In this document: positions 17,732-26,099 of the stretch, piece after piece | How the letters are laid out: every line of letters begins with the position of its first letter | How positions within the stretch are numbered: position 1 is the first letter of the stretch | Source of the DNA: Agrobacterium vitis | Lineage (GTDB): Bacteria > Pseudomonadota > Alphaproteobacteria > Rhizobiales > Rhizobiaceae | Direction: 5' to 3' | DNA: 64,000 nt | NCBI RefSeq assembly: GCF_014926405.1 | Contig: NZ_JACXXJ020000005.1 | Coordinates: 3,723,629-3,787,628 of the forward strand | Program-made: the position numbers and the translations under genes | Notes under the pieces: model-generated | Told to the model about the DNA's origin: nothing | The model's input: the letters and a program-made list of their open reading frames with translations, nothing else | Database searches by the model: none

Positions 17732-18505
17732 TCATATAAATGGACGGCGCATGACGCCATCGGGCGTCCAGTTTGCGGCAGCCTGAAGACCGGCGCTGTC
17801 GAGGATCTCGCACCCACGGTCCAGCCAGCGGATCAGGCCACGGGCGGTCAGCTTTTTCAATGTCTTGTTGGTGTGAACGATCGAAAGGCCGAGCGTGTCG
17901 GCAACATGGACCTGGGTGATTGGCAAATAGGGTTTCTCCGCGTCGATGAGCCCAGCCACCCGGCCGCGATCATCCAGGAAAGCCAGCAGATAGGCAGCGC
18001 GTTCCAGTGCGGTGCGCCGGCCAATGCTGATCAGATGATCGTCCAGCATGCTTTCTTCGCGTGACGCAATCCAGGTCAGGTCGTAGCCAAGGCCTGGATG
18101 TTTTTCGAAAAGAGAAAAAAGCCGCTCTCGCTCAAAGACGCAGAGCCGCATGGGTGTCAGCGCTTCGACGGAATGGGCCATTTCATCAAAAACCGCGCCC
18201 TGCAAACCGATCATATCACCCGGAACCACGTAATTCAGAATCTGCCTGCGACCATCCTCGAGGATTTTATAGCGAAATCCCCAGCCGGTCAGGGTTGTGT
18301 AAAGATGGGCGCTATGGCTGCCTTCAACAAGGATTGTCGTCCCCGCGTCAGCATGAAATTCACCCTTTCGGAACGCGCGAACGAACTCAAGTTCGCCGGG
18401 TGTAAACTCCCGGAAATGATCGTTGAGGCGGATGGGGCAGACCAGACAGGCCGTGTGAATTCCGTTCTTGAGCCGTTCTCCATGTCTTGCCGGTTCCTCT
18501 GGCAT
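17732..18505 (-). CDS. Crp/Fnr family transcriptional regulator
   Basis: This 257-residue protein has a cyclic-nucleotide-binding-like domain (about residues 35-150) and a C-terminal Crp-type helix-turn-helix (YLPITQVHVADTLGLSIVHT). There are two N-terminal cysteines (CLVC) but not the four-cysteine cluster of true Fnr, so oxygen sensing is not supported. A strong AAGGAGG site precedes the ATG. It lies at the edge of the stress island without an EcfG promoter of its own. Target genes are unknown. Confidence 0.88.
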   Translation of the reverse strand: MPEEPARHGERLKNGIHTACLVCPIRLNDHFREFTPGELEFVRAFRKGEFHADAGTTILVEGSHSAHLYTTLTGWGFRYKILEDGRRQILNYVVPGDMIGLQGAVFDEMAHSVEALTPMRLCVFERERLFSLFEKHPGLGYDLTWIASREESMLDDHLISIGRRTALERAAYLLAFLDDRGRVAGLIDAEKPYLPITQVHVADTLGLSIVHTNKTLKKLTARGLIRWLDRGCEILDSAGLQAAANWTPDGVMRRPFI

Positions 18506-18646
18506 TCCGCCTCCTTATTTGCTTTTATTTTCAGTAAAGTATCAGGTGGAGCAAATGTTCCTGATTGAGGAGGGGTGACATGTCTTTTTTAAATGACCCG
18601 AAGCGATGAAGCACCGATAAGGGCTTTTAAGCAAAAAGGTTAATCA

Positions 18647-19075
18647 ATGACTGAAAAACCGCTGCATGTACTCGTTGCTGAAAAGCAGGCCTTGATCGCG
18701 ATCGAGATCGAGGTCGTGCTCACGGAAGTGGCAGGCGGCAAAATCACCGTTTGCCTCCCTCGCGATATGCCATTGAGATTGAGCGAAGCCCGCTATGATG
18801 TGGTGCTGATCGATGCGACCATCATGCCGGAGCAGAACCGTACGCGGTTCGATCTTATTCGAAGTCATAATGCCGGAGTGGTGTTTCTGACCTCCTTCGA
18901 CGAGGTGCCTGGGTTTAGCCAGCCAGAACCTGGCTTTGCGCTCCTGACAAAGCCGTTTGACGAGCAACGGTTGCTGGCTGCGGTATTCGAAGCAGCAGCC
19001 AATCGAGATCCTATGGGTGCTGGTTTAGAGACAAAGATCGAGGGGAATGGCGCCGATCAGGGGCCAAGTACATGA
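18647..19075 (+). CDS. single-domain PhyR-like receiver protein with altered acid pocket
   Basis: This 142-residue protein is a lone response-regulator receiver domain. Its closest visible relative in the window is the receiver half of PhyR: LLTKPFDEQRLLA aligns with LVTKPFNPDMVKA, and AEKQALIAIEIE with EDEPLIALDIE. The phospho-acceptor Asp56, Thr83 and Lys103 are kept, but the second metal-binding acid is Lys13. This may weaken or abolish phosphorylation. It lies convergent to ecfG. A role in tuning the stress response is a guess from location and similarity. Confidence 0.75.
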   Translation: MTEKPLHVLVAEKQALIAIEIEVVLTEVAGGKITVCLPRDMPLRLSEARYDVVLIDATIMPEQNRTRFDLIRSHNAGVVFLTSFDEVPGFSQPEPGFALLTKPFDEQRLLAAVFEAAANRDPMGAGLETKIEGNGADQGPST

Positions 19076-19125
19076 CAAGCAAATCTTCCGGTCGGCGCGA
19101 CCCGCACGCTGACCGGAAGATGTCA

Positions 19126-19692
19126 TTATACCGCGAATGCGCGTTTCGTTACCGCAGCGTCATGGGCGTCGGGTCCGAAATCACCTTCTCCGCTCACACC
19201 AAGAATCTCCTGCAGGCGGTTTCGCGCCCGGTTGATCCGGCTCTTGATGGTGCCGACGGCGCAACCGCAAATTTCCGCCGCTTCCTCATAGGCGAAACCG
19301 GAGGCACCCACCAGAATAATGGCTTCGCGCTGGTCGCTCGGCAGTTGATCGAGCGCCTTTTTGAAGTCCTGAAGGTCGAGCGAACCGTATTGCTGAGGAT
19401 GAACAGCCAGCTGTGAGGTGAAAATGCCGTCAGGGTCCGAGACCTCGCGGCCGCGCTTGCGCATTTGCGAATAGAATTCGTTGCGCAGAATGGTGAACAA
19501 CCAGGCTTTCATATTGGTGCCCGGTTCGAAATGATCCTGCTTTGCCCAGGCTTTCATGATCGTATCCTGGACAAGATCGTCCGCAACGTGGTGCCGCCCG
19601 GCCAGCGACACGGCAAACGCACGTAGATTGGGCAGGGCAGCCAGCATATCTCTCTTGAAGCCGCGATCATCCGATTGCTTTTCAAGGGTCAT
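19126..19692 (-). CDS. ecfG: general stress ECF sigma factor EcfG
   Basis: This 188-residue ECF15-type sigma factor has region 2 (HHVADDLVQDTIMKAWAKQD near residue 35, AWLFTILRNEFYSQMRKRGR near 67) and region 4 (LPSDQREAIILVGASGFAYE near 115). It directs polymerase to GGAAC-N16-CGTT promoters in the general stress response. In rest it is bound by NepR. Its start at 19692 overlaps the nepR stop by 4 bp, so sigma and anti-sigma are co-translated. The shared promoter at 19939-19963 is an exact EcfG site, giving positive autoregulation. Confidence 0.93.
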   Translation of the reverse strand: MTLEKQSDDRGFKRDMLAALPNLRAFAVSLAGRHHVADDLVQDTIMKAWAKQDHFEPGTNMKAWLFTILRNEFYSQMRKRGREVSDPDGIFTSQLAVHPQQYGSLDLQDFKKALDQLPSDQREAIILVGASGFAYEEAAEICGCAVGTIKSRINRARNRLQEILGVSGEGDFGPDAHDAAVTKRAFAV

Positions 19693-19904
19693 CGAGCAGT
19701 GTCCTTCCTGTCGCACTGTTTCCCCGCATTTTGTTCGGCGGCATCCAGACGCTCAAGCAAGTCCATGAAACGGTCCGGAATTCCCTCCTCCTGGACGGAA
19801 TCATAGAATTGCCGGAGCTTGCTGCTGATCGTGCCGTGTGCCTCAGCCGGGATTCCCCCGGTTCCGTCCTCTCCTGCGTCACGATGATTATGCTGGTTGT
19901 TCAT
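19689..19904 (-). CDS. nepR: anti-sigma factor NepR
   Basis: This 71-residue protein contains the NepR core ISSKLRQFYDSVQEEGIPDR followed by FMDLLERLDAAE; the flanks are short and variable as usual. It sequesters EcfG until phosphorylated PhyR takes it away. The start at 19904 is 28-35 bp after the likely transcription start. A longer in-frame start at 20012 lies upstream of the promoter and was rejected. A second copy lies at 25147. Confidence 0.93.
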   Translation of the reverse strand: MNNQHNHRDAGEDGTGGIPAEAHGTISSKLRQFYDSVQEEGIPDRFMDLLERLDAAEQNAGKQCDRKDTAR

Positions 19905-19938
19905 GATGTCTCTGACGGTTGATTTTAATGTCAGGCTT

Positions 19939-19963
19939 AACGGACCATATCTGAGAAGGTTCC
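19939..19963 (-). promoter_or_regulatory. EcfG-type promoter for nepR-ecfG
   Basis: On the minus strand GGAAC (19963-19959), 16 bases, CGTT (19942-19939). It lies 35 bp before the nepR ATG and implies autoactivation. Between it and the divergent site at 20268 about 300 bp hold no recognisable gene. Confidence 0.88.
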
Positions 19964-20267
19964 GCTTCTCCCCGCATATTTTTTCTCCGGGTTCGTCTCT
20001 AGCGTCAGACATGAGGCAAGGAGGAAATTATGCTGAAAATATAACGTGTTAAATTGAAATGTCGCATATCGAGAACAAGATGTCGAGTGACAGCATTTCA
20101 TCAAATTAAGGTGAAATGATAACGGTCCTCAATTGCCGGCTGTCGACGACAGCGATCTATGCACCCAGCTCGGTGTGCTGCGCTTTGGGCGGGCAAGACA
20201 TTATCGAGAAGATCCAGACTGTCGCTAACCGGTTTGCGACAAAAAGTAACGTCTTGACGAGGTGGAT

Positions 20268-20292
20268 GGAACTTTGGCCCCAGATTTTCGTT
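20268..20292 (+). promoter_or_regulatory. EcfG-type promoter for second DUF1328 peptide
   Basis: GGAAC at 20268-20272, 16 bases, CGTT at 20289-20292; the small gene starts 31 bp further on. The distance is nearly the same as for the paralogue at 17388. Confidence 0.88.
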
Positions 20293-20323
20293 TCTAAATC
20301 AGTTGATAACGGAGTTCAAATCC

Positions 20324-20488
20324 ATGCTGTATTATTCTCTCGTCTTTCTCGTCGTCGCTCTTATCGCCGCCGCATTGGGTTTTGGTGGTATTGCTGGCGC
20401 TTCGGCCGGTATTGCAAAGATCCTGTTCTTTGTCTTCATCGTGCTCTTCCTGATTTCGCTGGTGAGCCGTCTGTTCAGGCGCGCCTGA
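20324..20488 (+). CDS. DUF1328 small membrane protein (second copy)
   Basis: This 54-residue peptide, [20 protein letters not shown] then [16 protein letters not shown], has two membrane helices and a basic tail RLFRRA. It is a paralogue of the gene at 17388, with the same length and central motif. The two flank the ecfG locus and both carry exact EcfG promoters. Function is unknown. A strong hairpin terminator follows. Confidence 0.9.
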   Translation: MLYYSLVFLVVALIAAALGFGGIAGASAGIAKILFFVFIVLFLISLVSRLFRRA

Positions 20489-20509
20489 TCCCTGCAAACT
20501 GGTAACAAC

Positions 20510-20545
20510 GATAGGGCCCGGCAAATTGCCGGGCCCTATCGCGTT
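20510..20545 (+). terminator. strong hairpin terminator
   Basis: A perfect 15-bp inverted repeat around one central base (20510-20540, core AGGGCCCGGCAA) is followed by GCGTTTTA. Confidence 0.8.
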
Positions 20546-20629
20546 TTATCACCGGCCGGACGCACAGTGAGTGTGAAAAAGCTCACAATGCCCTCGGGTG
20601 TCCAGGGGCTTATGGATATCTGGAAGACT

Positions 20630-20944
20630 TTAGAAGCGGTTATTGTCCAAGGCCACAGCCTGCACTTGTCTTTGAGAACCGCCCTGGCTTTTCAACGCTT
20701 GCAGTTCGCGCGCCCCCATGATGGAGCGAATGCCGGTTTTTCCTGCAAGCAGGCTGGGTGCGACGGGAACACAATCCCCATACATCTTCAGGGCATAACC
20801 TTCCAGACGACGCAATTTCTCCGGCAGATCTGCCCGGCACAGGTTTGCATCGGCATAGTCGATCACGGCGACAGGCCGGTCTATGCAATCCGTTCGTTCG
20901 GGATGACAAGCAACAATCACCATTATTGCCGCAAAGCTCATCAT
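20630..20944 (-). CDS. hypothetical secreted or lipoprotein-like small protein
   Basis: This 104-residue frame starts at a double ATG (20944/20941) with a good ribosome site AAGGAG 7 bp upstream. The N-terminus MMSFAAIMVIVACHPE is a short hydrophobic stretch ending in Ala-Cys, which could be a lipoprotein signal. The rest holds four more cysteines or so and no family I recognise. A competing plus-strand frame has no ribosome site. It is included because of start quality and signal-like N-terminus; the existence of the gene is moderately supported. Confidence 0.5.
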   Translation of the reverse strand: MMSFAAIMVIVACHPERTDCIDRPVAVIDYADANLCRADLPEKLRRLEGYALKMYGDCVPVAPSLLAGKTGIRSIMGARELQALKSQGGSQRQVQAVALDNNRF

Positions 20945-21105
20945 GGCCAATCTCCTTACCCTCAAAAGGGTAACGGCCTTGCTATTCGCTTGTTCCTGAT
21001 GGGGCTGGCGGGAGAAGGGCAACATGGGCATGCTGTCGCCAAAATATCACAGTGATCAGCTGCGCATACCCGGGGAACCCGATGGTTCCCCGGTGCAGGT
21101 CGATT

Positions 21106-22173
21106 TCAGAAGCCGGCGTTATGCGTGGCCCCATGAATGAGGTCGTGGATATATTGAAGTTTCACCAAGACGGGTTCCGACAGCACGAAGGGATAGAGAT
21201 CCGGCTGGCCCATGCTGCGGTTGATACTGTTGACGGCGACAGTCAGCGGGACCCATGCATCGATCAGGGCTCTGACGCCATCCACTCTATAGGGGTCGAA
21301 ATCGACTTTCACGGTGAGGTTTTGTTCATCGATGATCGGACGGGTGCGCAGGCCGAACGCGTAGGCCGTTTCCAGGGCATCGACAATATGGATGTAGTGA
21401 GCCCAGGTTTCGGCGAAATCTTCCCAGGGGTGGCTGGCGGCATAGGCGCTGATGAAGCTGCCCTCCCAACCCGGAACCGGTCCATTGGCATAATGCCGTT
21501 GCAGGGCTTCGCCATAATCTTCTTCGTCATTGCCGAAAATTACCCGGCATTGCTCGAGTTGGTTGCCGTCGCGCACCAGGACATTCCAGTAGTAATGACC
21601 CACTTCGTGGCGGAAATGGCCGATCAGGGTTCGAAACGGTTCGCCCAGCGCGACACGCCTTGCTTCGCGCTCCGCATCGGAACCCTCGGCGATATTCAGG
21701 GTGATCAGGCCGGAATCATGGCCGGTCATGACGGGCTGGCCGCCGGTGCGGGCTGAATCGTCTTCCAGGAACTCGAAGGCCAGTCCGTCCGGGGTCGCTT
21801 CGGTGCGCGTGACCAAAGGCAGGCCGAAGCGCTGGAGCGAATAAAACAGCACGTGTTTGGCATTTTCGATTTTGCGCCAGTTTTCGAGATTGTCGTTGCT
21901 GGAGAGATCAGGAATAACCAGATTATGGCGGCAGGCGAGGCAAAATTCCTCACCGTCCTCGACCAGCCAGTTGCAAGCGTCATGGCGCGCATTGGCGCAG
22001 AGCCGGATAAAGCCCTGCTGCGGCACGCCATCGATCAGCGCGGCATTGCTGGAATCAATGGCGATAAACCCGTTATCGGATGGGCGAAAACCCAACAGGG
22101 AATGGCATGACAAGCATTGGGTGTTATCGAAGAACACCATGTTTCTGCAATTGGAACAATTAAAGAGGCGCAT
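21106..22173 (-). CDS. zinc-ribbon zinc metallopeptidase-family protein
   Basis: This 355-residue protein (from MRLFNCSNCRNMVFF) has N-terminal zinc-ribbon cysteine pairs (CSNC, CLSC, later CANARHDAC and CLAC). A putative zinc peptidase domain follows with HEVGHYYW near residue 225 and a downstream WEDFAETWAHY that can supply the third ligand. This matches a bacterial family annotated as putative zinc-binding metallopeptidase; substrates are not known. The frame continues upstream but loses similarity, so the ATG at 22173 was taken. It sits between the ecfG and phyR parts of the stress island without an EcfG site. Confidence 0.8.
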   Translation of the reverse strand: MRLFNCSNCRNMVFFDNTQCLSCHSLLGFRPSDNGFIAIDSSNAALIDGVPQQGFIRLCANARHDACNWLVEDGEEFCLACRHNLVIPDLSSNDNLENWRKIENAKHVLFYSLQRFGLPLVTRTEATPDGLAFEFLEDDSARTGGQPVMTGHDSGLITLNIAEGSDAEREARRVALGEPFRTLIGHFRHEVGHYYWNVLVRDGNQLEQCRVIFGNDEEDYGEALQRHYANGPVPGWEGSFISAYAASHPWEDFAETWAHYIHIVDALETAYAFGLRTRPIIDEQNLTVKVDFDPYRVDGVRALIDAWVPLTVAVNSINRSMGQPDLYPFVLSEPVLVKLQYIHDLIHGATHNAGF

Positions 22174-22427
22174 CAGGGCTCCATGGCTCGCTCCTGCACA
22201 GTCGCTCGCAAACCGGAATAGTGTTGCGACAGGATTATGCAGCAGGTTTGAATTGTCTCGCAAGTGGACTTGCATCGTTTCCGACGCACCGTATTGCGGC
22301 GGGGTGCAGTGTCGCGGCGTGTAAACGCATTCGCATACACAAAGTCCGCACTCACGAAAGCCCGCACCCACAAAAGATTGGCGAGAGGAATAGGTTCCCT
22401 GCTCAGGGATTGTAGCGTGAAATACAG

Positions 22428-23423
22428 TTATTCATGCAGTTCGACTGGAAATGTCAGCTCATAATAGACGCTTTCCTTATCGAACCGGTGGACGACATGG
22501 CCGTTGACGGAAGCGGGCACAACACGTTCGAGCACCGTGCTGCCAAATCGTCCCCTGGCGCGTTCCAGATCCTCGCCAGACAGTGTTTCAATCGGCTCGT
22601 TCCAGGTCACCCGGATTTCCTCGCCATTGCGTGTCCATTGCTGATGACAGGCGACCTCGATTTTCTTGCGTTGGCTGATGAAATCGCCGTGGCTGACCGC
22701 GTTGACGATCAGCTCATGAAGGGCAAGCCCGATATGCAGGGAAGCATTGGGCGACAGCAGAACATTGTCACCGGACACCTGAACGAGATTTGCCGTTTCC
22801 GGCACGTATTTTTCCAATTGCTGGCGGACCAGATCCTGAAAATAAGCGCCGCGCCAACTGGAATCGGTAATCAGGTCCTGCGACATCGACAGTGCATGCA
22901 GCCTGCCGCGAAACTTGCCCAGAAACTGGTCTAGCGTCCCGGAATAACGGGCTGTCTGAAAAGCGATGCTTTGAATGATCGCCAGCAGGTTTTTCGAACG
23001 GTGGCTGACCTCACGCAAAAGCGCGCGTAATAGGCGTTCGCGGCGCTTTTCTTCGGTCCGGTCCACCAGGATCGTCATCATGCAGACCTCTTCCGGGCTG
23101 ATGCGGATCATCCGGCAGCGAAATTCAAACACTGTATCGTCGCCCGGTTCGACATTCAGTTCCGCACCCTGGTCCGCCTCCACCAGCCCGGCTTTCAATT
23201 CCCGCAACTGGGCGCCAATTTCGGGTCCGAAAATCGAATCGTCACTGGGTTCTTCGCCATGGGCAAGCGGCCAACGCTGGGGCAGGGATGTAATGCAGAT
23301 ATAGCGCCCGTCCATGTCCTGAAGGGTCAGGCTTGCGCCAATATCCAGCAGGGCCGTGATAAAGAACTCACGCAAGGGCCTGTCAGCACGCTGCGGTTCG
23401 AACCATGTCAACCGATTTACCAA
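22428..23423 (-). CDS. HisKA_2-type sensor histidine kinase next to phyR
   Basis: This 331-residue soluble kinase has an N-terminal PAS-like sensor region (about 20-120), a HisKA_2 dimerisation box with phospho-accepting His141 (LREVSHRSKNLLAIIQ), and an ATPase domain with N box LALHELIVNAVSHGD. The likely start is TTG at 23423 with GGAG 9 bp upstream; no ATG fits before the PAS region. It follows phyR by 177 bp on the same strand, so it is the prime candidate for a kinase (or phosphatase) acting on PhyR, as in related GSR loci. The signal sensed is unknown. Confidence 0.86.
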   Translation of the reverse strand: MVNRLTWFEPQRADRPLREFFITALLDIGASLTLQDMDGRYICITSLPQRWPLAHGEEPSDDSIFGPEIGAQLRELKAGLVEADQGAELNVEPGDDTVFEFRCRMIRISPEEVCMMTILVDRTEEKRRERLLRALLREVSHRSKNLLAIIQSIAFQTARYSGTLDQFLGKFRGRLHALSMSQDLITDSSWRGAYFQDLVRQQLEKYVPETANLVQVSGDNVLLSPNASLHIGLALHELIVNAVSHGDFISQRKKIEVACHQQWTRNGEEIRVTWNEPIETLSGEDLERARGRFGSTVLERVVPASVNGHVVHRFDKESVYYELTFPVELHE

Positions 23424-23600
23424 GTGCTTCTCTCCAGCGGCGGTAGCCCTCTTTCAAGGGCGCGCGGCATCCATGCGCCTGCATAGTTTCACCAACATCG
23501 CAATGACGATCCGTTTTATCCGGCGCCTCGTGCTTCGACGCTATCTCTTCATTGACTGCGATGCCAAACCGAACCGGTCCACAATCGCATGGTCCAGCCG

Positions 23601-24395
23601 TCAGGCATCCTGTTTGGCATGTTCGTTGAAGAACAGTGCCTGGCTGATCAGTGCCTTGACCATATCGGGATTGAACGGCTTGGTGACGAGAAACGCAGGT
23701 TCCGGCCGCTCGCCGGTCAGCAAACGTTCCGGGAAGGCGGTAATGAAGATCACCGGTACGGTATCCACCTTCAGGATATCATTGATGGCGTCGATGCCGG
23801 AGCTTCCATCGGCTAGCTGGATGTCGGCAAGTACCATTTTCGGGTTGGTCCGGCCGTAAAGCTCAACGGCTTCCTTGTGGGTCCGGGCAATGCCGGTGAC
23901 GCGATGACCGAGATCTTCCACCATCTGCTCAATATCGAGCGCGATCAGCGGTTCGTCTTCGATGATCATGATATCGGTTGCCACCTGGCGGGAGATTTCC
24001 ACGGCGGCCTGGTTGAACAGACCCCGGAAGTCGCTGTCGCTGACGCCGAGCACTTCCGCAGCTTCCTCATAGGTAAAGCCTTCGACTGAGATCAGCAGGA
24101 AGGCGTGGCGCTCACGCGGAGGAACGGCCAACAGATTAGACGCGGCCCGTTTTTCCCAGGCAAAAGGCGAGGTCATTGGCCGGATTTCGACATGGGTCGA
24201 GCCAAAAATCGTGACAAACAGTTTATAAAGCGAAACCCGATCACTGCTGGCTTCGGGATAGACCGAAAGATCGGCGATCAGAGCCTCCAGAACAGCGGCG
24301 ACATAGGCGTCGCCCGATGTCTGCGAGCCCGTGACAGCTCGGGCATATCGCCTCAAATAAGGAATATGAGCAGCGACGCGGGTGGTAAGGGACAT
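23601..24395 (-). CDS. phyR: general stress response regulator PhyR
   Basis: This 264-residue protein has a sigma-like N-terminal half (residues 1-135, with degenerate sigma-2 and a sigma-4 part FTYEEAAEVLGVSDSDFRGL) joined to a receiver domain (141-262). The receiver has acids in IIEDEP, phospho-acceptor Asp191, Thr219 and Lys239. When phosphorylated it mimics EcfG and binds NepR, freeing the sigma factor. An exact EcfG promoter lies 45 bp before the start, so PhyR is part of its own regulon. Confidence 0.95.
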   Translation of the reverse strand: MSLTTRVAAHIPYLRRYARAVTGSQTSGDAYVAAVLEALIADLSVYPEASSDRVSLYKLFVTIFGSTHVEIRPMTSPFAWEKRAASNLLAVPPRERHAFLLISVEGFTYEEAAEVLGVSDSDFRGLFNQAAVEISRQVATDIMIIEDEPLIALDIEQMVEDLGHRVTGIARTHKEAVELYGRTNPKMVLADIQLADGSSGIDAINDILKVDTVPVIFITAFPERLLTGERPEPAFLVTKPFNPDMVKALISQALFFNEHAKQDA

Positions 24396-24439
24396 TCAGC
24401 TTCTCCAGTTTGCACGAATGCAGCATAAACTCGCTAGCA

Positions 24440-24464
24440 AACGCGGGGATCCAAAAAAAGTTCC
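24440..24464 (-). promoter_or_regulatory. EcfG-type promoter for phyR
   Basis: On the minus strand GGAAC (24464-24460), 16 bases, CGTT (24443-24440), 45 bp before the phyR ATG. Confidence 0.87.
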
Positions 24465-25146
24465 AAATTTCGTCCGGCTATTTGCCCGATCCGTGCGGGG
24501 TGCCGGTCGATATCGATCCATTCTATCCGCTTCATGCCCTGCACTTATATTATCGTGCAAAGAGACCGATGTGTCCCCGTCTCCAAGAGATCGCAATATA
24601 TCAAATCTGTCAAAGGCTTGAGATATTTGCAAAGGGTATGACGAGCGATCTTCGATGATTTTCGTCTTTATGGGCAAGGCAAACCACTGTCGCGAGACTG
24701 GGAAAAGAATGGGCAGGCGTTAAAATCAGATGATGCTCACGAGCTTATGCCAGTGGACCGGTGAAGTTCAAGACGCAAATCCTGCGGCAATCCTTTCCTG
24801 CCAAAATCATTGAAGGCTTTTCGGTCACTAGGGATAAAAGGGTTTTGATTCGACCAACAACCCCTGGATTTCTAGAATTGCTATAGATATCCACAGTGGT
24901 TTAAACAAGCAGCGATATTCATTCTGATGTTCAGGGTCAATGCATCGGATGCAGTTGATTTATATGTTCGAATGTTCGGATCTCTATTTGACAAAGATCA
25001 AGAAAGTCATACCCGGCATTGTGCTATTATCTTGTTTGTAACCGTCTTGGATACAAAAAACCAGGATTGCTCTTGCTGCGATCTATTTCTTGATAGAATG
25101 CATATCATATAACAAGCTCCCTCTCCAGGCCGCAGGCATTGACATC
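24465..25146. other. AT-rich region without a supported gene
   Basis: About 680 bp between phyR and the second nepR. From about 24830 to 25110 it is clearly more AT-rich than its surroundings. Short open frames here (for example 24927-25112 on plus) have no ribosome site or recognisable family. No GGAAC motif was found, so the second nepR lacks an obvious EcfG promoter. A small RNA is possible but not supported by a clear hairpin plus U-tract. Confidence 0.5.
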
Positions 25147-25341
25147 ATGTCCGAAAAAAAGTCCTCGAAATCCGTCAAAGCTCCGGCAAAGCAGAGCCAG
25201 GCCAATGCCATGATCGCGGCGCGTTTGAAAACCTATTACGATGAGCTTGTCGAGGAGGGGACCCCGGATCACTTTCTGGACCTGCTGGAGAGGCTCGATG
25301 CTGCCGAGCAGGCGGCGAAGTCCAAGTCGGATAAAGCCTGA
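25147..25341 (+). CDS. second NepR-family anti-sigma factor
   Basis: This 64-residue protein has the NepR core IAARLKTYYDELVEEGTPDH followed by FLDLLERLDAAEQ, close to the copy at 19689, with a lysine-rich N-terminus of different sequence. Two NepR-like proteins (RsiA1 and RsiA2) are known in S. meliloti, so a second copy is not without precedent. It has no adjacent sigma gene. No EcfG promoter is visible upstream; the ribosome site is weak (GCAGG). It may bind EcfG, another EcfG paralogue elsewhere, or PhyR. Confidence 0.9.
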   Translation: MSEKKSSKSVKAPAKQSQANAMIAARLKTYYDELVEEGTPDHFLDLLERLDAAEQAAKSKSDKA

Positions 25342-25381
25342 AACCGGTGTTTACGACACACGAGGTGACGGGAAATATAGA

Positions 25382-25419
25382 AAAAGCGTCATGTGTTTTG
25401 CAAATCACATGACGCTTTT
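25382..25419. terminator. bidirectional terminator between nepR2 and dps
   Basis: A perfect 14-bp inverted repeat (AAAAGCGTCATGTG / CACATGACGCTTTT) with a 10-base loop has T-runs on either strand. It lies between convergent genes. Confidence 0.85.
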
Positions 25420-25476
25420 GTTGTTCAAACCGGTCTTTTCGGTGAAACTGGCTCCGGCATTTTTCTGAAAATGCTC

Positions 25477-25989
25477 TTATGAAGCGATAATCGCCCGCAG
25501 CATCCACAATGCTTTTTCGTGGAAGGTCAGTCGCGCTGTCAGCATGTCTGATGTAACCAGATCGCCAGCTTCGTCGGCAGCCTCGCCGACCTCGCGCATC
25601 TGGCGCACGGCAGCCTCGTGGTCTGCGATCAGATCTTTGACCATGTCGATGGCGGCGTGATGCTGGGTCTCGCCAGTCTTTGGCGCGAAATTGCTGCTGC
25701 TTTGCAGGTTGACTGGGGCAAGATGCCCGAGGGCACGAATACGCTCGGCAATAATGTCGACGGCGGCAAACAGCGTGTTGTAATGCTCTTCCGTCAGTTC
25801 GTGGATCGGCTTGAACAGCGGACCAACCACATTCCAGTGATAGACCTGGGTCTTGATTGTCAGCGCATAAGTGGCTGCCAGGATTTTGGAGAGATCCTTG
25901 GACGCCTGCTCGCGGTATTTGTCTTCGAGACCGATGCTGATTTTTTCGTCGCGGGCTCTGGGCTTCAATACTTCTGCAACTTTGGCCAT
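25477..25989 (-). CDS. dps: Dps family DNA-binding ferritin-like protein
   Basis: This 170-residue protein begins MAKVAEVLKPRARDEKISIG. The ferroxidase signature of Dps is visible: VYHWNVVGPLFKPIHELTEE then HYNTLFAAVDIIAERIRALG. Dps dodecamers oxidise and store iron and protect DNA in stress and starvation. A positively charged N-terminal tail could bind DNA. No GGAAC promoter was found directly upstream; read-through from the DUF883 promoter via the gene at 26100 is possible. Confidence 0.93.
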   Translation of the reverse strand: MAKVAEVLKPRARDEKISIGLEDKYREQASKDLSKILAATYALTIKTQVYHWNVVGPLFKPIHELTEEHYNTLFAAVDIIAERIRALGHLAPVNLQSSSNFAPKTGETQHHAAIDMVKDLIADHEAAVRQMREVGEAADEAGDLVTSDMLTARLTFHEKALWMLRAIIAS

Positions 25990-26099
25990 GGATTTGGTCC
26001 TTTCGGTTAAAAACAAGGCGACAAAGAACACCGCCGAAACAGGGCTCCGTCGTCGGTTGAGGTTATGACTGCACTTAACAACTGTTATTGGATTTGCCG

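Noticed and set aside
20314..20323. GTTCAAATCC, like a tRNA T-loop
   Set aside because: No cloverleaf can be built around it; it is the leader of the DUF1328 gene.
24927..25112. 61-codon plus-strand frame before the second nepR
   Set aside because: It is AT-rich sequence with no ribosome site and no recognisable family; likely chance.
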